Below are positions 1-8,045 of a stretch of DNA of 32,288 nucleotides, in pieces. The stretch's first letter is position 1, and every line of letters starts with the position of its first letter. The stretch is from positions 73,628-105,915 of the forward strand of contig NZ_AUTQ01000152.1 of NCBI RefSeq assembly GCF_000498095.1. Reading direction: 5' to 3'. A model generated the notes under the pieces. That model did no database searches, was not told the origin of the DNA, and was given only the letters and a program-made list of their open reading frames with translations. Origin of the DNA: Pseudoalteromonas sp. TB64. GTDB lineage: Bacteria; Pseudomonadota; Gammaproteobacteria; Enterobacterales; Alteromonadaceae. Position numbers and translations under genes: made by a program.

Positions 1-730
1 GAGTAGCCGATAGTGGCTTAACGGTAGTGAAGTTTAAAGATGGTTTTTGAATATTTAAAAGTTCATTTGCTACGACTTTACCATTATTTAAAAACACAAC
101 TTCATCGCATAGCAATTCAACTTCATGTAATAAATGAGAGGTATAAACCAAGGTTTTACCTTGTTGTTTTAAATCCAATAATAAATTAATTATTGCATCA
201 CGCGATAATGGATCTATGCCTACCGTTGGCTCATCTAAAAATATAATGTCTGGCTGTTTACTCAAGGCAATTGCAATATTTAAGCGACGCTTATATCCAC
301 CAGATAAAGAACCCGCCATTTTATTAATAACATCATCAAGCCCGCATGCACGTATAGCCGATTTAATATGGTTTGAATGTAAACTGCGATTTTTTTCACT
401 TATGGACACAAAAAAAGCTAAATTATCGTGCACGCTAAGCTCATGATAAAAGGCAAAATCTTGCGGTACCAAAGCAACTTTTTGCGCGATAGCTTTTTTG
501 GTCGTGTACTGTGAGTAAAAAGGGTAACTAATTTGACCTGTTTGAGCAGTTAAAAGACCACTCATTAATGAAATTAATGTTGATTTTCCAGCTCCATTAG
601 GACCTAAAATTGCAGTGCAACTACCTTGAACAAGATTGAGTGATATATTATCAACACTCAATGGCATATTTGCTTTATAGCCAAAGCTCACTTGTTTTAG
701 CGCCAACATAATAGGCATTAACTGCGTCAT
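1..730 (-). CDS. ABC transporter ATP-binding protein, partial (3' end outside window)
   Basis: This is a nucleotide-binding subunit of an ABC transporter, expected to hydrolyse ATP on the cytoplasmic face and to pair with a membrane permease. The frame is open for 243 codons and runs off the left edge. The motifs appear in canonical order: Walker A GPNGAGKST (residues 43-51), Q-loop VPQD, signature LSGGY, Walker B IIFLDEP and H-loop TSHLLHE. The single-domain layout and the signature resemble ABC-2 type exporters (drug, polysaccharide or Nod-factor class). The ATG at 730 follows an AGGGAAAGG ribosome site; a second ATG lies at 718. It lies 68 bp downstream of fadH on the same strand. No permease is visible, but one could lie beyond the edge. 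The substrate cannot be told; a link to the biosynthetic operon at 4472-7986 is only speculation. Confidence 0.9.
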   Translation of the reverse strand, partial: MTQLMPIMLALKQVSFGYKANMPLSVDNISLNLVQGSCTAILGPNGAGKSTLISLMSGLLTAQTGQISYPFYSQYTTKKAIAQKVALVPQDFAFYHELSVHDNLAFFVSISEKNRSLHSNHIKSAIRACGLDDVINKMAGSLSGGYKRRLNIAIALSKQPDIIFLDEPTVGIDPLSRDAIINLLLDLKQQGKTLVYTSHLLHEVELLCDEVVFLNNGKVVANELLNIQKPSLNFTTVKPLSAT

Positions 731-798
731 ACCTTTCCCTGTAACATTAATTATTCCTTTATATTTTTAATTATAGTAATAGTGAACTGCGTAACCAA

Positions 799-2823
799 CT
801 ATAAACCTTGTGCAACAGAAAAAGCATCGCCAATCGCTCTTTGTAAATCTAACTTTTCAGAGTTTAACGCACCACCTATATAGCTAACTGGCATTAAACT
901 GTTTAGTTGCTGATGATACTCTGGCAACACTGACTGCTGACCACTACAAATTACAACATGATCCACATTTAATACTCGTTCTCGGTTACGTATACTTAAA
1001 TGCAAACCTTGTTCATCTATTTTTTGATAATTCACAGCAGCAAGCATTTTTACTCCCTGCTGTTTTAAATGCTCTCGGTGTATCCAGCCTGTCGTTTTCC
1101 CTAAATCTGCACCATGCTTTCGCAGTTTACGTTGCAGCAAATACACTTCATTTGATATTGTTGATTTGGCAGGTTTTTCTTTTATACCACCAGCATTGCC
1201 GACGCTCAAGTCAATACCCCATTGCTCACTAAAACGTGCGTTTGAGGGGGTCATATTCAAACACCGATTTTTCATTGCAACTATGTAAGCGGCGACATCA
1301 AAACCGATTCCACCAGCACCAATTATTGCAACTTTTTCGCCAAGCTTTACTTTAGCGCTAAGCACTGTTTCATAACTAATTACATTTGGTAATTCAACGC
1401 CTTTTATTTCAGGGGTTAAACCTGTGACACCAGTAGCAATGACGCAGTGATCAAAAAGAGTTAAAGCCGCTATATTGACTGATATATTTAAGTTAACTAT
1501 TACATTTAGATTTTTTAAACGGCTTTTAAAATAACGTAGCGTTTCTTTAAACTCTTCTTTTCCAGGTACATTGGCGGCAAGTAATAATTGCCCGCCTAGC
1601 TCTAATGCGCTTTCAAATAAAGTAACTCGATGACCTCGTTCTGCTGCATAAATAGCACAAGCCATTCCTGCAGCGCCACCACCCACTATAGCAACTTGTT
1701 TTACCTTATTAGCTTTAGTAACGGGCATTAGTGTTTCATTACAAGCTTGAGGATTAACAATACACGTGGCTGGTAAGTTAATAAAAATATTATCTAAACA
1801 AGCCTGATTACAACCAATGCATGTATTAATTTGATCAGAGTTACCCGCTTTCGCTTTTGCTACAAACTGACTATCGGCTAAAAAAGGCCGTGCCATTGAA
1901 ATAAAGTCTGCATGCTTGTCAATCAGTAATTGTTCTGCAACCTCAGGAGTGTTAATTCTGTTACTTGTAATAACAGGCACTGTTACTGCTGCTTTTAGCC
2001 GTTGACTTAAGGATGAAAAAAACGCTCTTGGGACACTCGTTGCAATAGTCGGAATACGCGACTCGTGCCAACCAATGCCTGAATTAAGCATATCAACACC
2101 GGCATGTTCGAGCTCACGCGCCAACTGTAATACTTCATCAAAAGTACTGCCGTCTGCGACTAAATCAAGCAACGACAAACGAAATATTACAATAAAGTCG
2201 CTTCCTAGAGTTACGCGAACTTGTTTTACAATACTAACGGCTAAGCGAATACGATTTTTATAACATCCGCCCCATTGGTCATCTCGATGGTTAGTCGCTT
2301 TCACAATGAATTGATTTATTAAGTACCCTTCAGAGCCCATAATTTCGACACCATCGTACCCTGCTTCTTTAGCAAGTTTGGCGCATTGCACAAAGTCATC
2401 TATTTGTTTTTCTATTTGTCGGTGGGTTAATTCTGCTGGAGTATAAGGGCTTATAGATGCTTGAATAGCTGATGGGGCAACTTGCTTAGAATGATAACCA
2501 TAACGCCCCGCATGCAATATTTGCATACAAATTTTTGTATCGTGTTTTTTTACAGCCTTAGTAATTAGCTTATGTTGTTCAACGCCATCCATAGAATCTA
2601 AAACACTGCGATTAGGCGCTAATATCCCTTCTTGGTTTGGAGAGATACCACCGGTAATAATCAAACCAACACCTGCGCTGGCACGTTCACCATAAAAAGC
2701 GGCTAAACGCTCAAACCCCTGAGGTAACTCTTCTAAATTTGTGTGCATAGAGCCCATTACCACACGATTATTTAGTGTAGTGGAACCTAACTGATAAGGC
2801 GTAAATAAATGGCTATATAGCAT
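799..2823 (-). CDS. fadH: 2,4-dienoyl-CoA reductase (NADPH), FadH
   Basis: FadH reduces 2,4-dienoyl-CoA intermediates with NADPH so that polyunsaturated fatty acids can complete beta-oxidation. It is a soluble FMN/FAD/4Fe-4S flavoenzyme. The 674 residues match the E. coli enzyme's size. An N-terminal old-yellow-enzyme TIM barrel (about 1-330) carries the proposed proton donor Tyr167 in GSEGY and His253 in GIGWHE. It is followed by the iron-sulfur cysteines 335, 338, 342 and 354. A Rossmann flavin site GGGAAGMA begins near 381 and a second dinucleotide fold IGAGGIGFD follows. The N-terminus (GSMHTNLEE, ERLAAFYGERA) closely resembles E. coli FadH as recalled. The gene stands 68 bp upstream of the ABC ATPase on the same strand and is divergent from the secreted protein at 3090. 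Nothing looks degraded, and no FadR site was verified. Confidence 0.93.
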   Translation of the reverse strand: MLYSHLFTPYQLGSTTLNNRVVMGSMHTNLEELPQGFERLAAFYGERASAGVGLIITGGISPNQEGILAPNRSVLDSMDGVEQHKLITKAVKKHDTKICMQILHAGRYGYHSKQVAPSAIQASISPYTPAELTHRQIEKQIDDFVQCAKLAKEAGYDGVEIMGSEGYLINQFIVKATNHRDDQWGGCYKNRIRLAVSIVKQVRVTLGSDFIVIFRLSLLDLVADGSTFDEVLQLARELEHAGVDMLNSGIGWHESRIPTIATSVPRAFFSSLSQRLKAAVTVPVITSNRINTPEVAEQLLIDKHADFISMARPFLADSQFVAKAKAGNSDQINTCIGCNQACLDNIFINLPATCIVNPQACNETLMPVTKANKVKQVAIVGGGAAGMACAIYAAERGHRVTLFESALELGGQLLLAANVPGKEEFKETLRYFKSRLKNLNVIVNLNISVNIAALTLFDHCVIATGVTGLTPEIKGVELPNVISYETVLSAKVKLGEKVAIIGAGGIGFDVAAYIVAMKNRCLNMTPSNARFSEQWGIDLSVGNAGGIKEKPAKSTISNEVYLLQRKLRKHGADLGKTTGWIHREHLKQQGVKMLAAVNYQKIDEQGLHLSIRNRERVLNVDHVVICSGQQSVLPEYHQQLNSLMPVSYIGGALNSEKLDLQRAIGDAFSVAQGL

Positions 2824-3089
2824 AAAAACAACACAAAGTGGCTCAAAACCGCGCTAGAGTAACAAGCTTTAATTATGACTGCAAAATTTACTGCAATATT
2901 TTAACATTAACGATAGAAACAGTTTGATTTACAAACAAATAAATAATAAATCTTGTTGTGTAGCAAAGTGATGGCTATGATAGTTAACAAGTTTATTATA
3001 CTAATTAACTTTCAAATACAGAGCGCTATATTTAAAAAATTAACAATATAGTATTACTCTTTTTTACTCCCTCTATACAAGGAATCGTT

Positions 3090-3911
3090 ATGTTTTCATT
3101 AAAGCCATTATTAGTGGGCCTGAGTTTAGCTGCATTATCAAGTTCTGCATTTGCATTAACAACAAGTGAGCAGATCGATTATGACCGATTGATTTCAGGC
3201 AATATTAATCAAGTAAAACAAGCTGCTCAGTCTATAGTATCTAGCAACAACAGTAACCCTGAAGTGTTAGATGTATTAGCCCAATACCTGGCTAAAAACT
3301 ACTTAGCTGCGGCTGATTATCAATTAGATACAATGGCATGGGCGTGTCGAGCTTTAGGTGAGACAGGAAATGCGCGTTACCGAGATTTACTCTCTACTAT
3401 AGTTAATAGCGATGCACATAAAAAAATCCGTAAATATGCAAAAAAATCATTAAAGCGCTTACCTTCTGATAGTACTGAGCAATTTGTAATTGGGTCTGTA
3501 GATTTATCAAACTTACAAAAAAATGCCCCTCAATCAAATATCCCATCGCTTAAAGGTGACGATAAAATATTGTTTGATATAGCTAGCGGAAACCTAACTG
3601 AAATTAAGTTGCTTGCGCAAAAGTACACATCTTCAGGCATACCTTCTAACAAAATAGGCGACACGCTTGCGGAATATTTTTCTCAAAATTATAAAACTAG
3701 CGAGCAACACAAGTTCGATACTCTAGCATGGGTGTGTAAAGGTTTAGCAACCGACACAACCGGACGTTATAAAACACTAATTGAAGAAGCTGAAGAAAAT
3801 AGCCCTATTCGAGCAGTACGAAAGCATTGCCCTGATGATGTTGACGGTAATGGTCCATATTACAAAGCGGGTGATATTGATTTAGCTGCAATTGAGAAGC
3901 AACTCAAATAA
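3090..3911 (+). CDS. Secreted/periplasmic two-repeat alpha-helical (HEAT-like) protein
   Basis: The function is unknown. A classical signal peptide ends at ASSSAFA near residue 23, so the product is exported. The mature part consists of two homologous halves. Residues of about 30-140 contain MAWACRALGETGNARYRDLL, and about 160-273 contain the matching LAWVCKGL...GRYKTLIEEA. Each half also has a Y/F-D-x-x-SGN start, an LA-x-Y-x-x-x-NY segment and an IDLAAIEKQ or VDLSNLQK end. This is an internal tandem duplication of a helical hairpin unit, similar in style to HEAT repeats. The ATG has an AAGGA ribosome site 7 nt upstream. The gene ends at the terminator at 3930-3956, which it shares with the convergent DUF2141 gene. 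A scaffold or binding role is plausible but not shown. Confidence 0.8.
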   Translation: MFSLKPLLVGLSLAALSSSAFALTTSEQIDYDRLISGNINQVKQAAQSIVSSNNSNPEVLDVLAQYLAKNYLAAADYQLDTMAWACRALGETGNARYRDLLSTIVNSDAHKKIRKYAKKSLKRLPSDSTEQFVIGSVDLSNLQKNAPQSNIPSLKGDDKILFDIASGNLTEIKLLAQKYTSSGIPSNKIGDTLAEYFSQNYKTSEQHKFDTLAWVCKGLATDTTGRYKTLIEEAEENSPIRAVRKHCPDDVDGNGPYYKAGDIDLAAIEKQLK

Positions 3912-3929
3912 CATGTTTTATGAATTAAT

Positions 3930-3956
3930 AACGCCGTAATTCAACGGCGTTTTTTA
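3930..3956. terminator. Rho-independent terminator between convergent genes
   Basis: The arms AACGCCG (3930-3936) and CGGCGTT (3945-3951) form a seven-pair stem with an 8-nt loop, followed by a run of T on the plus strand. It serves the secreted protein ending at 3911. The stop codon and last four codons of the convergent DUF2141 gene lie inside the loop, right arm and T-run of this hairpin. Confidence 0.85.
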
Positions 3957-4387
3957 TAATTAACATTTACTTTAATAGCTTTGCTACTTGTAAAATCAAA
4001 CATACTATTTTCAGGTGATGGCAAACCCATCATTAAGTTAGGGTTATTCGAAAACCCAACAGGTTCTTTAGGAATAGAACTCGACGACACATCAAGTATA
4101 CCGTTTGCATTTAGATCTTGAAAAAAACGTAAACAATAATGACCCTCAGGTAACTCTTTAATCGTTACTTTATGCTCGTAACTGGTTACTGTAAAATTTT
4201 GTGCTCGAACCTCTGGTAAATCGTCCCATGCTAGAGCTGTGTTACTACAATCAAGAACTTGAAAGTGTGATTGACCTTCAACTTGCCTAAACTTGGCGAA
4301 CGAGACATCAAGAGAATAGCCTTGCTCTACAGCAAATAATTTAAAACTAAATAGTACAGTAAAAGCGAAAATAACTATTTTATACAT
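3941..4387 (-). CDS. DUF2141 family secreted protein
   Basis: This is a 148-residue exported protein with a signal peptide ending near LFA (residue 19). It carries the DUF2141 signature: a G-x-Y-C-L-x-x-F-x-D-x-N-x-NG-x-LD strip (HYCLRFFQDLNANGILD), then P-x-EPVGFSN, a G-x-P spacer and a final F-x-F segment. DUF2141 proteins are small beta-rich envelope proteins whose biochemical role is not established. The acidic D-x-N-x-NG strip resembles a calcium-binding loop, which is an inference. The gene is divergent from the biosynthetic operon at 4472 and convergent with the helical-repeat protein. Its last codons (KKRR, stop) are part of the shared terminator hairpin, so the C-terminal basic tail is constrained by, or derived from, that hairpin. 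Confidence 0.82.
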   Translation of the reverse strand: MYKIVIFAFTVLFSFKLFAVEQGYSLDVSFAKFRQVEGQSHFQVLDCSNTALAWDDLPEVRAQNFTVTSYEHKVTIKELPEGHYCLRFFQDLNANGILDVSSSSIPKEPVGFSNNPNLMMGLPSPENSMFDFTSSKAIKVNVNYKKRR

Positions 4388-4431
4388 CAGTTAATCATCC
4401 AATTTAGTGTGGTTTGAGTTTTTATATTGGG

Positions 4432-4437
4432 TATAAT
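4432..4437 (+). promoter_or_regulatory. Probable -10 box of the DarA/DarB/BtrH-like operon
   Basis: A perfect TATAAT lies 34 bp before the first ATG of the operon and is preceded by GGG rather than a clear extended -10. No good -35 hexamer is present at 16-18 bp, so an activator may be needed. Confidence 0.45.
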
Positions 4438-4471
4438 AGCCGACTATTAGGAAGTTAGAAAAGGTAAAAGG

Positions 4472-5392
4472 ATGCACAAAGTACTCGTTATTCATTATTC
4501 TCAAACTGGTCAACTCACCAAAATTGCAGATTCAATTGTAAAACCACTGCAAAATGATGATGAAATTACGGTAGATTACCTTAATTTAAAACCTGAAAAA
4601 GAATACCCATTTCCTTGGCCTTTTTTAACCTTTTTTCATATTTTTCCTGAATGCGTAAAAATGACGCCACAACCAATGAAAGTTGTTGAGCCTGATCATA
4701 GCGATTACGACTTAATTATTTTAACGTATCAAGTATGGTTTTTATCTCCATCGCTTCCTGTTTCATCATTTATGCAGTCGCCACAAGCAAATAAACTACT
4801 CAATAATAAACCCGTTATTACCGTTATTGGTTGTCGTGGTATGTGGTTAAGCGCACAAGAAAAAATGAAACAGCTACTTAAAAATGTAAATGCTAACCTA
4901 ATCGATAACGTGGTACTTAGTGACGAATGTGGCACTGGCTTTAGCTTTTTAGCAACACCACTTTGGATGTTTACAGGAAAGAAAAAGCCTGTGTCGTGGG
5001 TGCCTGCAGCGGGTATCGCTGAGAAAGAAATTATCGATGCTAGCCGCTTTGGTATCGCAATTAAAAAATCAATTAATAATCTACCTAATACCCAACAACT
5101 TCAACATTCTGTATTAAAAGGATTAGGAGCAGTTAAAGTAAATGAGAGATTTATTGCCAGTGAACGTGTTGGTCAACACAGTTTTAAGATTTGGAGTAAA
5201 ATCCTAACAGCTTTGGGACCTATGCACTCAAAGCGTCGAAGTTGTGGGCTTATAATCTATGTGCTATTTTTGCTCACCTTAATTATTACTGTGGTGCCAA
5301 TTACAGCAATAATAAAAAAATTAATTGCCCCTTTAACAAGAAAAAAGATTGCAAAGCAAAAAGCCTATTTTGCTGAGCCTTCTGGAGAGTAG
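4472..5392 (+). CDS. Flavodoxin-fold protein, DarA-like (dialkylresorcinol biosynthesis family)
   Basis: The N-terminal 200 residues form a flavodoxin/NAD(P)H-quinone-reductase-type domain. The strand-loop VLVIHYSQTGQLTKIA (from residue 4) is an FMN phosphate loop. LIILTYQVWFLSPSLP and VITVIGCRGMW are the following flavin-contacting strands. The C-terminus (about 259-281) is a strongly hydrophobic stretch flanked by basic residues, so the protein is probably anchored to the inner membrane. Size and architecture resemble the family annotated as dialkylresorcinol condensing enzyme DarA, which is thought to aromatise a cyclohexanedione made by DarB. A DarB-like ketosynthase lies 9 bp downstream, which supports this. 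It is the first gene of a four-gene operon. The substrate is unknown, and plain quinone reduction is a possible alternative. Confidence 0.75.
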   Translation: MHKVLVIHYSQTGQLTKIADSIVKPLQNDDEITVDYLNLKPEKEYPFPWPFLTFFHIFPECVKMTPQPMKVVEPDHSDYDLIILTYQVWFLSPSLPVSSFMQSPQANKLLNNKPVITVIGCRGMWLSAQEKMKQLLKNVNANLIDNVVLSDECGTGFSFLATPLWMFTGKKKPVSWVPAAGIAEKEIIDASRFGIAIKKSINNLPNTQQLQHSVLKGLGAVKVNERFIASERVGQHSFKIWSKILTALGPMHSKRRSCGLIIYVLFLLTLIITVVPITAIIKKLIAPLTRKKIAKQKAYFAEPSGE

Positions 5393-5401
5393 TTTTACGT
5401 T

Positions 5402-6556
5402 ATGGAAAATGCTGTATACATAAATAACTTACATGCTGTTTTACCAAATAGTCCTGTTAGTAATAAAGAAATGGAAGTTGTATTAGGTGAAGTTGGAGGG
5501 CAACGTTCGCGCGCTAAACCTGTTATTTTACGCAGTAACCAAATAAAAAACCGTTACTACGCTATCGATCCGAAAACTGGCGAATATAATTACACAAATG
5601 CATCACTAGCAGCTGAAGCCGTAAGAGGCTTATTTACTAGTGAGGGTACCCAATTAGAGCAACTAGATTCTTTGGTAGCGAGTACCTCTATGGCAGATCA
5701 GATCATGCCTAATCACGGTGTAATGGTCCATGGAGAGCTTAAAAACCCGAGCCTTGAAGTTATATCAACAGCAGGTATTTGCTTGTGTGGAATGACGGCT
5801 CTTAAATATGCTTACTTAAATGTTAAAGCTGGTGAAAGTGAGCACAGTGCTGTTGTTGCCAGTGAGCTTGCATCTAATGTAATGCATTCAAGAAACTTTG
5901 TCGCCGAAAGCGATTATAAAGTTGATATGCTCAATCAAAAACCTGAAATTGCTTTTGAAAAAGACTTCCTTCGTTGGATGCTATCTGACGGTGCTGGCGC
6001 AGCATTATTAAGTAATCAAGCTAACCCTACTGGTGTATCACTTCGTATTGATTGGATTGATATTGTTTCTTATGCAGATAAACTTGAAGCTTGTATGTAT
6101 GCTGGGGCAGAAAAGATAGATGGAGAACTAAAAAGCTGGACCCGTTTCGATTCTAAAAAACGTGAACAACAATCCATACTTTCTGTTAAGCAAGATGTAA
6201 AACTACTTAACGAAAACATCGTCAAATTTACGGTTGAAGATGCCCTCAGTAAAATAATAAAAAAACGCGCGATAAAAGCCTGTGATTATGATTTCTTTTT
6301 ACCACATTATTCATCAGGTTACTTTCGCGAACGTTTATTTGAAGGGCTAAATAATATCGACTTTCAAATCCCTTACGACAAATGGTTTACTAACTTGACA
6401 GAAAAAGGCAACACAGGCTCTGCGTCTATTTTTATTATGCTTGATGAGCTTTTCAAATCTGGAAAATTAATGAATGGTCAAAAACTATTATGTTATGTAC
6501 CTGAGAGCGGCCGTTTTTCAAGTGCATTTATGCAATTAAGTGTCGTAAGCCAATAG
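5402..6556 (+). CDS. 3-oxoacyl-ACP synthase III-type ketosynthase, DarB-like
   Basis: This is a thiolase-fold ketosynthase of the KAS III / FabH type, 384 residues long. The complete Cys-His-Asn triad is readable: Cys127 in STAGICLCG, His302 in LPHYSSGYF and Asn337 in KGNTGSAS. The LSDGAGAALL strand is the usual KAS III core motif. It is longer than housekeeping FabH (about 320) and lacks the typical FabH ends. The sequence therefore fits the DarB-like branch, which condenses and cyclises acyl chains in dialkylresorcinol or cyclohexanedione synthesis. It lies 9 bp after the flavodoxin-like DarA homologue and 13 bp before the next gene. No acyl carrier protein or 4'-phosphopantetheinyl transferase is seen nearby, so it would have to borrow the housekeeping ACP or use CoA esters. 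Confidence 0.85.
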   Translation: MENAVYINNLHAVLPNSPVSNKEMEVVLGEVGGQRSRAKPVILRSNQIKNRYYAIDPKTGEYNYTNASLAAEAVRGLFTSEGTQLEQLDSLVASTSMADQIMPNHGVMVHGELKNPSLEVISTAGICLCGMTALKYAYLNVKAGESEHSAVVASELASNVMHSRNFVAESDYKVDMLNQKPEIAFEKDFLRWMLSDGAGAALLSNQANPTGVSLRIDWIDIVSYADKLEACMYAGAEKIDGELKSWTRFDSKKREQQSILSVKQDVKLLNENIVKFTVEDALSKIIKKRAIKACDYDFFLPHYSSGYFRERLFEGLNNIDFQIPYDKWFTNLTEKGNTGSASIFIMLDELFKSGKLMNGQKLLCYVPESGRFSSAFMQLSVVSQ

Positions 6557-6569
6557 TTTAGAGCCCATT

Positions 6570-6971
6570 ATGAAAAAAGATGAAGTACCTCAAGATAATA
6601 GCAAAAGCTATCAAGGTCAAAACAAGTTACTTTACGCGGTAGACGACAGCGGTCATTATCATGGTGTTAAATCATCTGGCTGGGAAGTCGAAAACTTTGC
6701 AACCCAGCTAGCGGTAAATGATTTAAACGAACAAACTAGCCAAGCTCTATCAGATGCGCATTCGGGGTTAATTTCTTCGCTTGGTTATCATATGCTAGCT
6801 AGGCGCTTTGATGTGGCGACCCTTGCTGCTGCCAGTGGCTTTTTTCAATGGCAAATTAACCGTCATTTACGCCCTGCTATTTTTTTAACGCTATCTGATA
6901 AAAAAATTAGCCGCTATTGCGATACACTAAAAATTAGTCGTGACGCTTTATTCTCACTGCCCACACAATAA
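6570..6971 (+). CDS. Small conserved-looking protein with HTH-like C-terminal half, in ketosynthase operon
   Basis: A 133-residue soluble protein of unknown function. The N-terminal half is polar. The C-terminal half (about 70-133) reads like an XRE-type helix-turn-helix without a clear DNA-contact signature: DVATLAAASGFFQWQINRHL, then FLTLSDKKISRYCDTLKISRDAL. It may be a small regulator or a structural subunit that has kept the fold. There is no signal peptide and no membrane segment. It is sandwiched in the operon, 13 bp after the ketosynthase and 10 bp before the BtrH-like gene, so it is probably needed with them. I do not recognise the family. Confidence 0.75.
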   Translation: MKKDEVPQDNSKSYQGQNKLLYAVDDSGHYHGVKSSGWEVENFATQLAVNDLNEQTSQALSDAHSGLISSLGYHMLARRFDVATLAAASGFFQWQINRHLRPAIFLTLSDKKISRYCDTLKISRDALFSLPTQ

Positions 6972-6981
6972 CGAATCCTTC

Positions 6982-7986
6982 ATGCCTGACATTATTTTAC
7001 CTATTAACCACCTACAATCTTCACATTGTGAAACGGGTGTAGTTGCCACGCTTTTACAAAGTAAAGGCATTGATATGAGCGAGCCAATGGCTTTTGGTCT
7101 TGCTTCAGCACTTACTTTTGCTTACTTACCTTTTGTAAAAATTAGTGGAATGCCATTAATTGCTTATCGCATGCCCCCCAAAACAATTATTAAAAAGGTA
7201 TGTAAAAAATTAGATATTGAATTAGAAACGCGTAAGTTTTCAAATGCACAAGATGGGATGCAAGCTCTCGATGACGAACTAGCTAAAGGTAACTTAGTTG
7301 GTTTACAAAGCTCGGTATATTGGCTCCCTTACTTCCCTGAAGACATGCGCTTTCACTTTAATGCACATAACTTAATTGTTTACGGAAAAAACTCTCAGGG
7401 CGAATATCTTATCAGCGACCCCGTTTTTGAGTATCCGGTAACGTGTGCTGCAGAAGATTTAAAAAATGCACGTTTTGCAAAAGGTGCACTTGCAGCAAAA
7501 GGATTAATGTACGTTATTCGTAGCACACCATCGCATATTGAGCTTAATGAAGTAATTAAGCCCGCAATCAAAAAAACAGCAAAAATGATGAATGGATTAA
7601 TACTGCCTTACTTTGGTCTCAAAGGCATTCGTCATATGGCAAAACAAATACGACAGCTTGATAAAAAAACACCTAAGTATGCTCGTCTTTATTTAGCGCA
7701 CATTGTACGTATGCAAGAAGAGATAGGCACTGGTGGAGCTGGTTTTCGATTTATGTATGCTAGTTTTTTAGAGCAAGCAGCCGATATATGCCAGATACCT
7801 GCACTTAACAAATGCGCTGAGCACACTACTTTAGTGGGTGATTTATGGCGCGAATTTGCAATGGATGCCGTAAAGTATTGTAAAAAGCGAGGTGATATTA
7901 GCTTAGGCGATATTGCAAAAAAACTTGAACAAGTTGCTGAAGAAGAAGCAAAACTAAGTAAAATGTTACTTTCAGCTATCGCTTAA
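6982..7986 (+). CDS. BtrH N-terminal domain protein (acyltransferase/cysteine-peptidase-like)
   Basis: The N-terminal domain matches the BtrH_N pattern: HCETGVVATLLQSKG with nucleophile candidate Cys16, then GLASALTFAYLPF, and a His/Asp-rich centre (FHFNAHNLIVYGK, YLISDPVF) that could complete a Cys-His-Asp triad. In butirosin synthesis, BtrH moves an acyl group from an ACP to the aminoglycoside; relatives are found in many biosynthetic clusters. The C-terminal half is helical and resembles the partner domain DUF4872. The ATG at 6982 is preferred because family members start just before the HCxTG motif. An upstream in-frame ATG at 6940 would overlap the previous gene by 32 nt and add 14 unlike residues. 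It is the last gene of the operon, ended by the hairpin at 7992-8018. The acyl donor and acceptor are unknown. Confidence 0.8.
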   Translation: MPDIILPINHLQSSHCETGVVATLLQSKGIDMSEPMAFGLASALTFAYLPFVKISGMPLIAYRMPPKTIIKKVCKKLDIELETRKFSNAQDGMQALDDELAKGNLVGLQSSVYWLPYFPEDMRFHFNAHNLIVYGKNSQGEYLISDPVFEYPVTCAAEDLKNARFAKGALAAKGLMYVIRSTPSHIELNEVIKPAIKKTAKMMNGLILPYFGLKGIRHMAKQIRQLDKKTPKYARLYLAHIVRMQEEIGTGGAGFRFMYASFLEQAADICQIPALNKCAEHTTLVGDLWREFAMDAVKYCKKRGDISLGDIAKKLEQVAEEEAKLSKMLLSAIA

Positions 7987-7991
7987 AATAT

Positions 7992-8018
7992 AAAAGTCAC
8001 TTTTGGGTGACTTTTAAT
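7992..8018. terminator. Bidirectional rho-independent terminator
   Basis: AAAAGTCAC (7992-8000) and GTGACTTTT (8007-8015) form a nine-pair stem with a 6-nt loop. T-rich flanks on both strands suit termination of the plus-strand biosynthetic operon and of the converging dihydrodipicolinate-synthase-like gene. Confidence 0.85.
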
Positions 8019-8045
8019 AAATAGAGTAAATCAATTACTTAATAA

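Noticed and set aside
4472..5392. Reading the flavodoxin-like protein as a plain NAD(P)H:quinone oxidoreductase (WrbA/MdaB type).
   Set aside because: The extended loop after residue 45, the C-terminal membrane helix and the adjacent DarB-like ketosynthase fit the DarA family better, though this was not tested by search.
6940..6981. A 14-codon upstream extension of the BtrH-like gene.
   Set aside because: It overlaps the preceding gene, and the family normally begins shortly before the HCxTG motif.
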